A stretch of 64,000 bases of DNA, taken from contig NC_079384.1 in NCBI RefSeq assembly GCF_021018895.1, positions 15,267,140 through 15,331,139 on the forward strand, read 5' to 3'. The translations under genes were made by a program, and so were the position numbers. This document shows, one piece after another, positions 12,807 through 25,429 of this stretch. Positions within the stretch are counted from its first letter, which is position 1; each line of letters begins with the position of its first letter. The DNA comes from Seriola aureovittata. Lineage: Eukaryota > Chordata > Actinopteri > Carangiformes > Carangidae. The notes under the pieces were generated by a model, which did no database searches, had not been told where the DNA came from, and saw only the letters and a program-made list of their open reading frames with translations.

Positions 12807-13870
12807 ACCAATTAAGCCTTATTCACTGTGCTGTAGCAAGGACGTGAGCTGGAGTGCTTGAGTGCAGACAGACTGTTCACAAGGTTGCACTTCTTAAACG
12901 TCTGGGTTTGTTGATTGTTGCAATTTTTTGCGATGTCAAACTCTGAACTCATTATTATTATTGGGAAATTCTGTTTTCAAAAAAAAAAGTAGTGACTGCT
13001 GTGTCCGTCAGCGAGCCACCGGTTATGAGCATCACACTAATTTTAAGAAGTAAAGAGGTGACCATGAGGTTACAAGAATGTGCTTCCAGCTTTCAATCAC
13101 ATGAATATCACATTTGGAGCATGGTGTATGGGGCGAGCAGAGGGACGTGCCGGGTCCCAAACTCAACTTGGATGTTGTAGTACACACTCTGAGGAAGGAA
13201 GAGGGAAAGGACAAGAAGTGAAACTCGGATAGCTTTGTAATCGATGTACGTGGGAGTGATCACGAAGCTTTGTTTGCCAATAACAAAGTTTTGGCATAGA
13301 CACTACATAGATAAAGTGGTTATTACTTTTGTTCACATATGACTTAATGGGGGTGATTTCTGCCATTTTTTTTTTACTATATTTTATGTACATATAGTAT
13401 CAGGAAGTTGGTCTACAGTAGCCTGTTGTATTTGAGTTGGGTAGTTTATCATTTTGCGACTTTCTCTCTCTTTTTCTTTGGCAACTCTTTAAATTCACTG
13501 ACAGCTGTGGTATTTATTCATTGATTTTAATAAGGGATGGGTTATTCCTAATGTGCACTGCTAGGTCTTAAAAGTTGAGTTTATATCTGATAAGTTTCAT
13601 TTCTCACAAAAACTTAATGGTACCACAGAAGTAGCCCGCTTGGTTGCACGCTGGCTACATGGCACTTCATTTTTGGACTAAAGTAGACATAACAAATGTC
13701 TAAGCCACATTACTATATGCTATCTTTGTCATGCTAAGGCTGTATTAGTTGATAATGACTTATTTTTTACAAAATCACTCGCTGTAAGTGTCTGGGTTGC
13801 CGGTAGGATAAAGAACCTTAGGTTAAGATTTTCCTTCAAGTCTGAGTTAAGGCTTCCTTAAAATAAAAGC

Positions 13871-14183
13871 AGTTGTACAAAACACCCTTAAGGTTTCCTT
13901 AAAATGTTCACTTAAGTATTTAAGGTTTTCTCCTTTTCTTAATCCTATACTTAAGGAATCACTTTAAGTCAGTTAAACCGTTGCACAAAAGAGCTTAGCA
14001 ACCAAAGTAAGGAAACTAAAGGTAACTCTGACTTTACCTTAACTGCAACATGAGCTGAGTTTATGGCAATAAATGAAGAAAAGAGATTCTGTGCAACACC
14101 CTTAAAATAACTCCCTCAGATAAGGAGAAATCAAATCTTAAATGCCATACATAAGTAGAAAACTTAAGGTGTTTTGTGCAACT
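13871..14183. mobile_element. Putative MITE with inverted ends
   Basis: The left end AGTTGTACAAAACACCCTTA (13871) is mirrored at the right by AACTTAAGGTGTTTTGTGCA (14161-14180), the near-exact reverse complement. Between them the motifs GTTGCACAAAAG and TGTGCAACACCCTTAA recur, and the segment is rich in CTTAAG-type words. No coding capacity. It lies in the presumed cdc42ep4 3' UTR. Confidence 0.55.
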
Positions 14184-16048
14184 AAGCCCTGCTTTTTAAT
14201 TTGCAAAAAAAGAAAAATTGAATTGTCAGAAAAGAGGCCTTTTTGTATGTGTTCTGTGTCCTGTACTGAAACAGGACAGAGGTGGGGATTATGGCAAATT
14301 GTGTGTATGTCTGTTGTCGTTATTCCACGTCATTACTGAGGTTGGTAGGATTAGCAGGTCAGCAGAGAGACGTCAGAAATGTTTGAAGATGGAGTCGCTG
14401 CAGCAGAAGAAAAATGGTTATATTATAATTAATAGTTACGGCTCTATCCCGAAAACACATCCTCCTCTGTGTAGACATGTGTCCAGGCGTGTGTCTCTTT
14501 AAGGGCAGAGACAGGATGTAACAACATGTACAAAGTGTTATTAGAGCGCAGCTACTTAATAGACGGGCATTGGATATGTCTGGAGGCGAGTGAAAGTGGA
14601 AGATATTTCCTGAACTGGCCCCACAAGTGAGAACACACTCCTCCTCTAAACAACCCAAATCACACAGTAGGAACAGATGATTAAATCAACCAATCGTCTG
14701 GTCTCTCCCAGGCTACTCATTAAATGTGCTGGAGTATTGGCCCCCAACCAGCTGGAACTTCTCCAAAAGCAGCAAGGTCAGGAACAGACAGGTGGGCTGC
14801 TTTTATTTTGTGTGTGTGTGTGTTTAGTTGGTTTTACAATGCAGGCTCACTCAGTCTCCATTAGGTTACTCTCAAGTTCTAAATTAGGCAAAAAGAGGTG
14901 TACTTTCCTCTCTGGTGTCCATGATTAATGTCAGACCTTTTTTTTTTTATTATGTGTTAGAAAGTTCATTGCCACATTTGACAAATGGGAGCTTTAGATT
15001 TCCTGTTGTGGCACTGATGCAGAGGTGTGCACATGGAATCAGGATGCCGTGCCATTCTGCCCTCGGGTTATTGGGATATTTTGGAGCTGTGTCTACATAA
15101 GCAGGTTGCAAGAAGTTCAGAATCTTTTGGAGGAAATTGCCAAGTATGTTTTAACCATTTTATTGGGTTAATGTTAGCAAGATCTTTCTGGATTATTTCT
15201 CCATCTTTTTTTTCTGTGTAGATATGCAGTATGCTTTGAGTCAGATCGCTTTATCATTTTGACGTAAATGGGCCAAATTTTAAACTGTCTTTTACTTTTT
15301 TTATTTTTATTTTTTGAACCATTGTGAACTATGTGGTTTGTGGAGTGTTTGGGCAGCTGCAATCCTTCACCGAGCAATGGACAGTTTAAAAGAGAGAACA
15401 AAAACACTCCTTATCTGCCATTGTTTTAATCAACTAATGTAAATATAATTTGTGCCATTGATGATTACAGTAAACAATCCTTGTTATCAGCTGTGTGAAT
15501 ATGTGGTACTAGTGTGGGAACCAGAAGAATGTTAGTGGCTTCAACACTAAACGGCACATTTGTGGCCAAATTGTATTTGCAAGTTTTACGTTTAGTATGC
15601 AGTTTGCCAAATTGGTGGAGTTATAATTTTAATTTGAAAGAGGTAAATGGAGAATTATGGAAAAGTATACTGAATTGCTCTGATATACTTTCTTGTAATT
15701 GTCTTAACTCTCTGGCATTTGTTATGTTTCGCTGTGGGAAACTGCTAAGTAGGACAGAATAAACCATATAAAGGAATTTGCAAATACTTTTCTTGCCCCA
15801 GGTCTGCTTAAAAGTTTTCCATGCGCCGACAGCTGTGGTTTGGTGAGTGGCAAAAAAAGATAAGGACTGCGAAAAACAACTGGCTCAAAGTTCAGCTGTA
15901 GAATGTTTTCTTTTTTTCTATTCAGTGGCTGTAGTGTTCTGCAAAGTATGTACTGTTTTCTTTTCCTACTCCTTATTCTGGTTTTACAGTATATTAATAT
16001 ATTTACCTTTCTCACTTTCCTTTCTTTGAAATAACAGCTATATTTTTC

Positions 16049-16054
16049 AATAAA
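16049..16054 (+). terminator. cdc42ep4: Distal polyadenylation signal AATAAA
   Basis: AATAAA followed by AGAGAAAGCTGG and a T/GT-rich stretch (gtgtgttttttttgtc, about 40 nt downstream), a reasonable downstream element. Candidate end of the long 3' UTR. Confidence 0.4.
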
Positions 16055-16070
16055 AGAGAAAGCTGGTAAT

Positions 16071-16965
16071 CTTTAACTACGGCTCAGGTGTGTTTTTTTT
16101 GTCTCATTTCTGTTGGTCTGTCACCAGGAGGCTGTTTCATTTTCAAACTCCTTGCAGTTTTATTCACAACCTACTTCTAAAATAAGCAGAACACAATGAA
16201 ATGTGACCTTGAAGTAGACCCAAGATTTTTTTTTTTTTTTAACAGAGTGAGGTGCTGAAAGAGTTCCAGCCACATACAGTTTAACAAACAGTCACTCTGG
16301 ATTATTCTACATAAATAAGCCTGAAATGAAAGAGAAAACCTTGTTTTACAGATTTTCATGTCACAGGCAGGATGAGTCTTGTTGGCTGATTAAAGCTCAC
16401 CAGTCTGACAGTGATTTTAATATACTTCAGTGCTGGGCTAATAAAATATAAATACACTTAAAATACTCATGCTTTACTTGTTTGTACAGTACATGTTTCA
16501 AGACATGCTATGAACCTGCAGGAATTAAACACAACATATACTTTTTAATATAATCCAGTTCATTTAGTGTCTCTGAGGAAGCGGGGATTAAATGATGCAT
16601 TAATGATGAAGAGAGAAAAGAGTAAATTAAATGTACAGATCAAATGCATCACAGCTTTTTTTTGTTAGTTTTCTTTTAAAGCATAAATCCAGTTTCTGCC
16701 GTTGAAGGCCATCTGGATATGTGATAACATACTGCATCATCTCCATTATTCCCATATTTAAGCTACATGTGTGTGTTATCTGCGGCACACACGTCACATT
16801 TGTGTTCAGGACAGTTATGAAGAGCACCAAAACCTCAGATCTAAAAGCTGGAATGAGACCAAAGTGTAAAATCCTGAGTTTTTTTGGGGTAAGTTTTGAA
16901 GAGTTTTAACTGTAAGTCTGCACAGACTGAAATTATCCACTTCACTAGTTGTATGTCAAACACAT
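16071..16965. other. Intergenic, no gene seen
   Basis: AT-rich DNA with a poly-T run near 16226-16240. Short ORFs are not supported by any recognisable domain. Confidence 0.5.
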
Positions 16966-17440
16966 TTTCTAAATACAATGATTCAAGCACTGCACTTGAA
17001 TACAATTTTGAGGAAGGACTACTTCACTATTCTGTACTATAGGACTACTTTATTATTTCAATTTTATGCCACTCAATATTTCCATACCACATTTCAGAGG
17101 CAATTATTCTACTTTTTATGTGTCAACTGTAGTTACTTAGCACATTAACATTTTACGTACAATACATATCTTTTAAAAATACACGTTTTAAATTACACTA
17201 AAAATCCAGTACTATACAGAGTAGTTGTGATTAACTCAATCTCGACCAACCTACAACATTAAAATGCATCTTATGTGCAAGTAAATACATCAGAAATAAT
17301 TATCCAATAATATAAAAAATTATAATATAATGATAACAAATCCTGTTAAACTGCCTAATGAATGCTTTTCTTTGTAAGGGAGTATTTTTAGATTGTGGTA
17401 TCTCTACATTTAGGGGTAAACAGTGGGAAAAAATTCAGAA
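16966..17440 (+). repeat. Dispersed teleost repeat, left flank of the satellite
   Basis: The sequence contains CTTGAATACAATTTTGAGG, ATTTCAGAGG, CTACAACATTAAAATGC and GTAAGGGAGTATTTTTA in the order I recall for a very abundant percomorph repeat of the TTTACTTGAGTA type. The copy looks nearly full length but diverged. A second copy, in the opposite orientation, borders the other side of the satellite (29342-29757). The family name is not certain. Confidence 0.5.
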
Positions 17441-18180
17441 CTTTTACTCAAGTAAAAGTATAAGTATCAACTGATCAAAATGTCATAGTATAGTAAATCA
17501 TAAAAAACGTCACAGTAAGCTAGGTCATAAAGAATATCATAGTATAGTAAGGCATAAAAATGTATAGTAAGGCATACTAATGTATGGTAAAGTAAGTCAT
17601 AAAAATGTCATAGTATAGTAAGGCATAAAAATGGCATAGTACAGCATGTGATAAAAACGTCATAGTATAATAAGTTGTGAAAAATGTCATACTATAGTAA
17701 GGCATAAAAATGTCAAAAAACGTCATAGTATTTGAATGGCATAAAAAGTCAAAAAAACATCACAGTTTATTAAGGCATAAAAGGTCATGAAAACGTCATA
17801 GTGTGGTAAGGCATCAAACGTCATAGTATAGTTTGGCACTAAAATGCCAAAAAACGTCATAGTATAGTATGGCATAAAATGTCAAAAAAACATCATAGTA
17901 TATTAAGGCATAAAAGGTCATGAAAACATCATAGTATGGCAAGGCATAAGATGAAATGATATAGTAAGGCACAAAAATGCCAAAAAATGTCATAGTATGG
18001 TAAGGCATCAAACAAAATTGAATAGTAAGGCATAAAAGTGCCCCAAAATGTCATAGTATAGTTAGGCATAAAAAGGCACAAAAACGTCATAGTATAGTAT
18101 GGCATAAAATGTCAAAAAAACATCATAGTATATTAAGGCATAAAAGGTCAAGAAAACGTCATACTATGGTAAGGCATCAA

Positions 18181-18349
18181 ACGTCATAGTATAGTTAGGC
18201 ATAAAAAGGCACAAAAACGTCATAGTATAGTTTGGCACTAAAATGCCAAAAAACGTCATAGTATAGTATGGCATAAAATGTCAAAGAAACATCATAGTAT
18301 ATTAAGGCATAAAAGGTCATGAAAACGTCATAGTATGGTAAGGCATCAA
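18181..18349. repeat. Example of one 169-bp higher-order unit
   Basis: Subunits in order: 18181-18216 (TTAGGCATAAAAAGGC type), 18217-18252 (TTTGGCACTAAAATGCC type), 18253-18288 (TATGGCATAAAATGTC type), 18289-18324 (starts ACATCAT, ATTAAGGC type) and the short 18325-18349 (GGTAAGGCATCAA). The next unit starts with the same subunit at 18350, exactly 169 bp on. Confidence 0.95.
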
Positions 18350-18605
18350 ACGTCATAGTATAGTTAGGCATAAAAAGGCACAAAAACGTCATAGTATAGT
18401 TTGGCACTAAAATGCCAAAAAACGTCATAGTATAGTATGGCATAAAATGTCAAAAAAACATCATAGTATATCAAGGCATAAAAGGTCATGAAAACATCAT
18501 AGTATGGCAAGGCATAAGATGAAATGATATAGTAAGGCACAAAAATGCCAAAAAACGTCATAGTATAGTTAGGCATAAAAATGCACAAAAACGTCATAGT
18601 ATAGT

Positions 18606-20755
18606 AAGGCATAAAAGTGCCCCAAAATGTCATAGTATAGTTTGGCACAAAAATGCCAAATAACGTCATAGTATAGTATGGCATAAAATGTCAAAAAAAC
18701 ATCATAGTATATTAAGGCATAAAAGGTCATGAAAACGTCATAGTATGGTAAGGCATCAAACGTCATAGTATAGTTGGGCATAAAAAGGCACAAAAACGTC
18801 ATAGTATAGTTTGGCACTAAAATGCCAAAAAACGTCATAGTATAGTATGGCATAAAATGTCAAAAAAACATCATAGTATATTAAGGCATAAAAGGTCAAG
18901 AAAACGTCATAGTATGGTAAGGCATCAAACGTCATAGTATAGTTAGGCATAAAAAGGCACAAAAACGTCATAGTATAGTTTGGCACTAAAATGCCAAAAA
19001 ACGTCATAGTATAGTAAGGCATAAAAGGTCATGAAAACATCATAGTATGGCAAGGCATAAGATGAAATGACATAGTAAGGCACAAAAATGCCAAAAAACG
19101 TCATAGTATAGTTAGGCATAAAAAGGCACAAAAACGTCATAGTATAGTTTGGCACTAAAATGCCAAAAAACGTCATAGTATAGTATGGCAAAAAATGTCA
19201 AAAAAACATCATAGTATATTAAGGCATAAAAGGTCATGAAAACGTCATAGTATGGTAAGGCATCAAACAAAATTGAATAGTAAGGCATAAAAGTGCCCCA
19301 AAATGTCATAGTATAGTTTGGCACAAAAATGCCAAATAACGTCATAGTATAGTATGGCATAAAATGTCAAAAAAACATCATAGTATGGCAAGGCATGAAA
19401 GGTCATGAAAACGTCATAGTATGGTAAGGCATCAAACGTCATAGTATAGTTAGGCATAAAAAGGCACAAAAACGTCATAGTATAGTTTGGCACTAAAATG
19501 CCAAAAAACGTCATAGTATAGTATGGCATTAAATGTCAAAAAAACATCATAGTATATCAAGGCATAAAAGGTCATGAAAACATCATAGTATGGCAAGGCA
19601 TAAGATGAAATGATATAGTAAGGCACAAAAATGCCAAAAAACGTCATAGTATGGTAAGGCATCAAACAAAATTGAATAGTAAGCCATAAAAGTGCCCCAA
19701 AATGTCATAGTATAGTTTGGCACAAAAATGCCAAATAACGTCATAGTATAGTATGGCATAAAATGTCAAAAAAACATCATAGTATATTAAGGCATAAAAG
19801 GTCATGAAAACGTCATAGTATGGTAAGGCATCAAACGTCATAGTATAGTTGGGCATAAAAAGGCACAAAAACGTCATAGTATAGTTTGGCACTAAAATGC
19901 CAAAAAACGTCATAGTATAGTATGGCATAAAATGTCAAAAAAACATCATAGTATATTAAGGCATAAAAGGTCAAGAAAACGTCATAGTATGGTAAGGCAT
20001 CAAACGTCATAGTATAGTTAGGCATAAAAAGGCACAAAAACGTCATAGTATAGTTTGGCACTAAAATGCCAAAAAACGTCATACTATATTAAGGCATAAA
20101 AGGTCATGAAAACATCATAGTATGGCAAGGCATAAGATGAAATGACATAGTAAGGCACAAAAATGCCAAAAAACGTCATAGTATAGTTAGGCATAAAAAG
20201 GCACAAAAACGTCATAGTATAGTTTGGCACTAAAATGCCAAAAAACGTCATAGTATAGTATGGCAAAAAATGTCAAAAAAACATCATAGTATATTAAGGC
20301 ATAAAAGGTCATGAAAACGTCATAGTATGGTAAGGCATCAAACAAAATTGAATAGTAAGGCATAAAAGTGCCCCAAAATGTCATAGTATAGTTTGGCACA
20401 AAAATGCCAAATAACGTCATAGTATAGTATGGCATAAAATGTCAAAAAAACATCATAGTATGGCAAGGCATAAAAGGTCATGAAAACGTCATAGTATGGT
20501 AAGGCATCAAACGTCATAGTATAGTTAGGCATAAAAAGGCACAAAAACGTCATAGTATAGTTTGGCACTAAAATGCCAAAAAACGTCATAGTATAGTATG
20601 GCATAAAATGTCAAAAAAACATCATAGTATATTAAGGCATAAAAGGTCATGAAAACATCATAGCATGGCAAGGCATAAGATGAAATGACATAGTAAGGCA
20701 CAAAATGCCAAAAAACGTCATAGTATGGTAAGGCATAAAAATGCCAAAAAACGTC
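18606..20755. repeat. Tandem duplication, 1075-bp offset, within the satellite
   Basis: Landmarks at 18606 (AAGGCATAAAAGTGCC), 18966 and 19026 recur at 19681, 20041 and 20101, each exactly 1075 bp downstream with few substitutions. The offset equals six 169-bp units plus a 61-bp composite variant (the ATGGCAAGGCATAAGATGAA type). Confidence 0.85.
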
Positions 20756-21393
20756 ATAGTATAGTATGACAAAAAATGTCAAAAAAACATCATAGTATAT
20801 TAAGGCATAAAAGGTCATGAAAACGTCATAGTATGGTAAGGCATCAAACGTCATAGTATAGTTAGGCATAAAAAGGCACAAAAACATCATAGTATAGTTT
20901 GGCACTAAAAGGCCATAAAACGTCATAGTATAGTTTGGCATAAAAATGCCAAAAAACGTCATAGTATGGTAAGGCATCAAACGTCATAGTATAGTTAGGC
21001 ATAAAAAGGCACAAAAACGTCATAGTATAGTATGGCATAAAATGTCAAAAAAACATCATAGTATATTAAGGCATAAAAGGTCATGAAAACATCATAGTAT
21101 GGCAAGGCATAAGATGAAATGACATAGTAAGGCACAAAAATGCCAAAAAACGTCATAGTATGGGAAGGCATCAAACGTCATAGTATAGTTAGGCATAAAA
21201 AGGCACAAAAACGTCATAGTATAGTTTGGCACTAAAATGCCAAAAAACGTCATAGTATAGTTTGGCACTAAAATGCCAAAAAACGTCATAGTATAGTATG
21301 GCATAAAATGTCAAAAAAACATTATAGTATATTAAGGCATAAAAGGTCATGAAAACGTCATAGTATGGTAAGGCATCAAACGTCATAGTATAG

Positions 21394-23816
21394 TTAGGCA
21401 TAAAAAGGCACAAAAACGTCATAGTATAGTTTGGCACTAAAATGCCAAAAAACGTCATAGTATAGTATGGCAAAAAATGTCAAAAAAACATCATAGTATA
21501 TTAAGGCATAAAAGGTCATGAAAACGTCATAGTATGGTAAGGCATCAAACGTCATAGTATAGTTAGGCATAAAAAGGCACAAAAACATCATAGTATAGTT
21601 TGGCACTAAAAGGCCAAAAAACGTCATAGTATAGTATGGCATAAAATGTCAAAAAAACATCATAGTATATCAAGGCATAAAAGGTCATGAAAACATCATA
21701 GTATGGCAAGGGATAAGATGAAATGATATAGTAAGGCACAAAAATGCCAAAAAACGTCATAGTATGGTAAGGCATCAAACAAAATTGAATAGTAAGCCAT
21801 AAAAGTGCCCCAAAATGTCATAGTATAGTTTGGCACAAAAATGCCAAATAACGTCATAGTATAGTATGGCATAAAATGTCAAAAAAACATCATAGTATAT
21901 TAAGGCATAAAAGGTCATGAAAACGTCATAGTATGGTAAGGCATCAAACGTCATAGTATAGTTAGGCATAAAAAGGCACAAAAACGTCATAGTATAGTAT
22001 GGCATAAAATGTCAAAAAAACATCATAGTATATTAAGGCATAAAAGGTCATGAAAACGTCATAGTATGGTAAGGCATCAAACGTCATAGTATAGTTAGGC
22101 ATAAAAAGGCACAAAAACGTCAAAGTATAGTTTGGCACTAAAATGCCAAAAAACGTCATAGTATAGTATGGCATAAAATGTCAAAAAAACATCATAGTAT
22201 GGCAAGGCATAAAAGGTCATGAAAACGTCATAGTATGGTAAGGCATCAAACGTCATAGTATAGTTAGGCATAAAAAGGCACAAAAACGTCATAGTATAGT
22301 ATGGCATAAAATGTCAAAAAAACATCATAGTATATTAAGGCATAAAAGGTCATGAAAACGTCATAGTATGGTAAGGCATCAAACGTCATAGTATAGTTAG
22401 GCATAAAAAGGCACAAAAACGTCATAGTATAGTATGGCATAAAATGTCAAAAAAACATCATAGTATATTAAGGCATAAAAGGTCATGAAAACATCATAGC
22501 ATGGCAAGGCATAAGATGAAATGACATAGTAAGGCACAAAATGCCAAAAAACGTCATAGTATGGTAAGGCATCAAACGTCAAAAAAACATCATAGTATAT
22601 TAAGGCATAAAAGGTCATGAAAACGTCATAGTATGGTAAGGCATCAAACGTCATAGTATAGTTAGGCATAAAAAGGCACAAAAACGTCATAGTATAGTAT
22701 GGCATAAAATGTCAAAAAAACATCATAGTATATTAAGGCATAAAAGGTCATGAAAACATCATAGCATGGCAAGGCATAAGATGAAATGACATAGTAAGGC
22801 ACAAAAATGCCAAAAAACGTCATAGTATAGTTAGGCATAAAAAGGCACAAAAACGTCATAGTATAGTTTGGCACTAAAATGCCAAAAAACGTCATAGTAT
22901 AGTATGGCAAAAAATGTCAAAAAAACATCATAGTATATTAAGGCATAAAAGGTCATGAAAACGTCATAGTATGGTAAGGCATCAAACAAAATTGAATAGT
23001 AAGGCATAAAAGTGCCCCAAAATGTCATAGTATAGTTTGGCACAAAAATGCCAAATAACGTCATAGTATAGTATGGCATAAAATGTCAAAAAAACATCAT
23101 AGTATGGCAAGGCATAAAAGGTCATGAAAACGTCATAGTATGGTAAGGCATCAAACGTCATAGTATAGTTAGGCATAAAAAGGCACAAAAACGTCATAGT
23201 ATAGTTTGGCACTAAAATGCCAAAAAACGTCATAGTATAGTATGGCAAAAAATGTCAAAAAAACATCATAGTATATTAAGGCATAAAAGGTCATGAAAAC
23301 GTCATAGTATGGTAAGGCATCAAACGTCATAGTATAGTTAGGCATAAAAAGGCACAAAAACATCATAGTATAGTTTGGCACTAAAAGGCCAAAAAACGTC
23401 ATAGTATAGTATGGCATAAAATGTCAAAAAAACATCATAGTATATCAAGGCATAAAAGGTCATGAAAACATCATAGTATGGCAAGGGATAAGATGAAATG
23501 ATATAGTAAGGCACAAAAATGCCAAAAAACGTCATAGTATGGTAAGGCATCAAACAAAATTGAATAGTAAGCCATAAAAGTGCCCCAAAATGTCATAGTA
23601 TAGTTTGGCACAAAAATGCCAAATAACGTCATAGTATAGTATGGCAAAAAATGTCAAAAAAACATCATAGTATATTAAGGCATAAAAGGTCATGAAAACG
23701 TCATAGTATGGTAAGGCATCAAACAAAATTGAATAGTAAGGCATAAAAGTGCCCCAAAATGTCATAGTATAGTTTGGCACAAAAATGCCAAATAACGTCA
23801 TAGTATAGTATGGCAT
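21394..23816. repeat. Duplication, 1775-bp offset, within the satellite
   Basis: The block with the rare word AAGGGATAAGATG at 21708 recurs at 23483. Neighbouring landmarks (21394/23169, 21563/23338, 21775/23550) keep the same 1775-bp offset. A further 737-bp offset links 22982 with 23719, equal to four 169-bp units plus 61 bp. Confidence 0.8.
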
Positions 23817-25429
23817 AAAATGTCAAAAAAACATCATAGTATGGCAAGGCATAAAAGGTCATGAAAACGTCATAGTATGGTAAGGCATCAAACGTCATAG
23901 TATAGTTAGGCATAAAAAGGCACAAAAACGTCATAGTATAGTTTGGCACTAAAATGCCAAAAAACGTCATAGTATAGTATGGCATAAAATGTCAAAAAAA
24001 CATCATAGTATGGCAAGGCATAAAAGGTCATGAAAACGTCATAGTATGGTAAGGCATCAAACGTCATAGTATAGTTAGGCATAAAAAGGCACAAAAACGT
24101 CATAGTATAGTATGGCATAAAATGTCAAAAAAACATCATAGTATATTAAGGCATAAAAGGTCATGAAAACGTCATAGTATGGTAAGGCATCAAACGTCAT
24201 AGTATAGTTAGGCATAAAAAGGCACAAAAACGTCATAGTATAGTATGGCATAAAATGTCAAAAAAACATCATAGTATATTAAGGCATAAAAGGTCATGAA
24301 AACATCATAGCATGGCAAGGCATAAGATGAAATGACATAGTAAGGCACAAAATGCCAAAAAACGTCATAGTATGGTAAGGCATCAAACGTCATAGTATAG
24401 TTAGGCATAAAAAGGCACAAAAACATCATAGTATAGTTTGGCACTAAAAGGCCATAAAACGTCATAGTATAGTTTGGCATAAAAATGCCAAAAAACGTCA
24501 TAGTATAGTATGGCATAAAATGCCAAAAAAACATCATAGTATATCAAGGCATAAAAGGTCATGAAAACATCATAGTATGGCAAGGGATAAGATGAAATGA
24601 TATAGTAAGGCACAAAAATGCCATAAAACGTCATAGTATAGTTTGGCATAAAAATGCCAAAAAACGTCATAGTATAGTACGGCATAAAATGTCATGAAAA
24701 CGTCATAGTATGGTAAGGCATCAAACGTCATAGTATAGTTAGGCATAAAAAGGCACAAAAACGTCATAGTATAGTTTGACACTAAAATGCCAAAAAACGT
24801 CATAGTATAGTATGGCATAAAATGTCAAAAAAACATCATAGTATATTAAGGCATAAAAGGTCATGAAAACGTCATAGTATGGTAAGGCATCAAACGTCAT
24901 AGTATAGTTAGGCATAAAAAGGCACAAAAACGTCATAGTATAGTTTGGCACTAAAATGCCAAAAAACGTCATAGTATAGTATGGCATAAAATGTCAAAAA
25001 AACATCATAGTATATTAAGGCATAAAAGGTCATGAAAACATCATAGTATGGTAAGGCATCAAACGTCATAGTATAGTTAGGCATAAAAAGGCACAAAAAC
25101 GTCATAGTATAGTATGGCACAAAATGTCAAAAAAACATCATAGTATATTAAGGCATAAAAGGTCATGAAAACGTCATAGTATGGTAAGGCATCAAACGTC
25201 ATAGTATAGTTAGGCATAAAAAGGCACAAAAATGCCATAAAACGTCATAGTATAGTTTGGCACTAAAATGCCAAAAAACGTCATAGTATAGTATGGCATA
25301 AAATGTCAAAAAAACATCATAGTATATTAAGGCATAAAAGGTCATGAAAACATCATAGTATGGTAAGGCATCAAACGTCATAGTATAGTTAGGCATAAAA
25401 AGGCACAAAAACGTCATAGTATAGTTTGG

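Larger units (their letters stand above)
12640..16070 (+). other. cdc42ep4: Probable cdc42ep4 3' UTR (extent uncertain)
   Basis: Sequence after the TAG is non-coding. A proximal AATAAA lies at 12801-12806 and a distal one at 16049-16054. The family commonly has a long 3' UTR, so a transcript reaching about 16.07 kb is plausible but not proven. The stretch includes the inverted-repeat element at 13871-14183. Confidence 0.45.
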
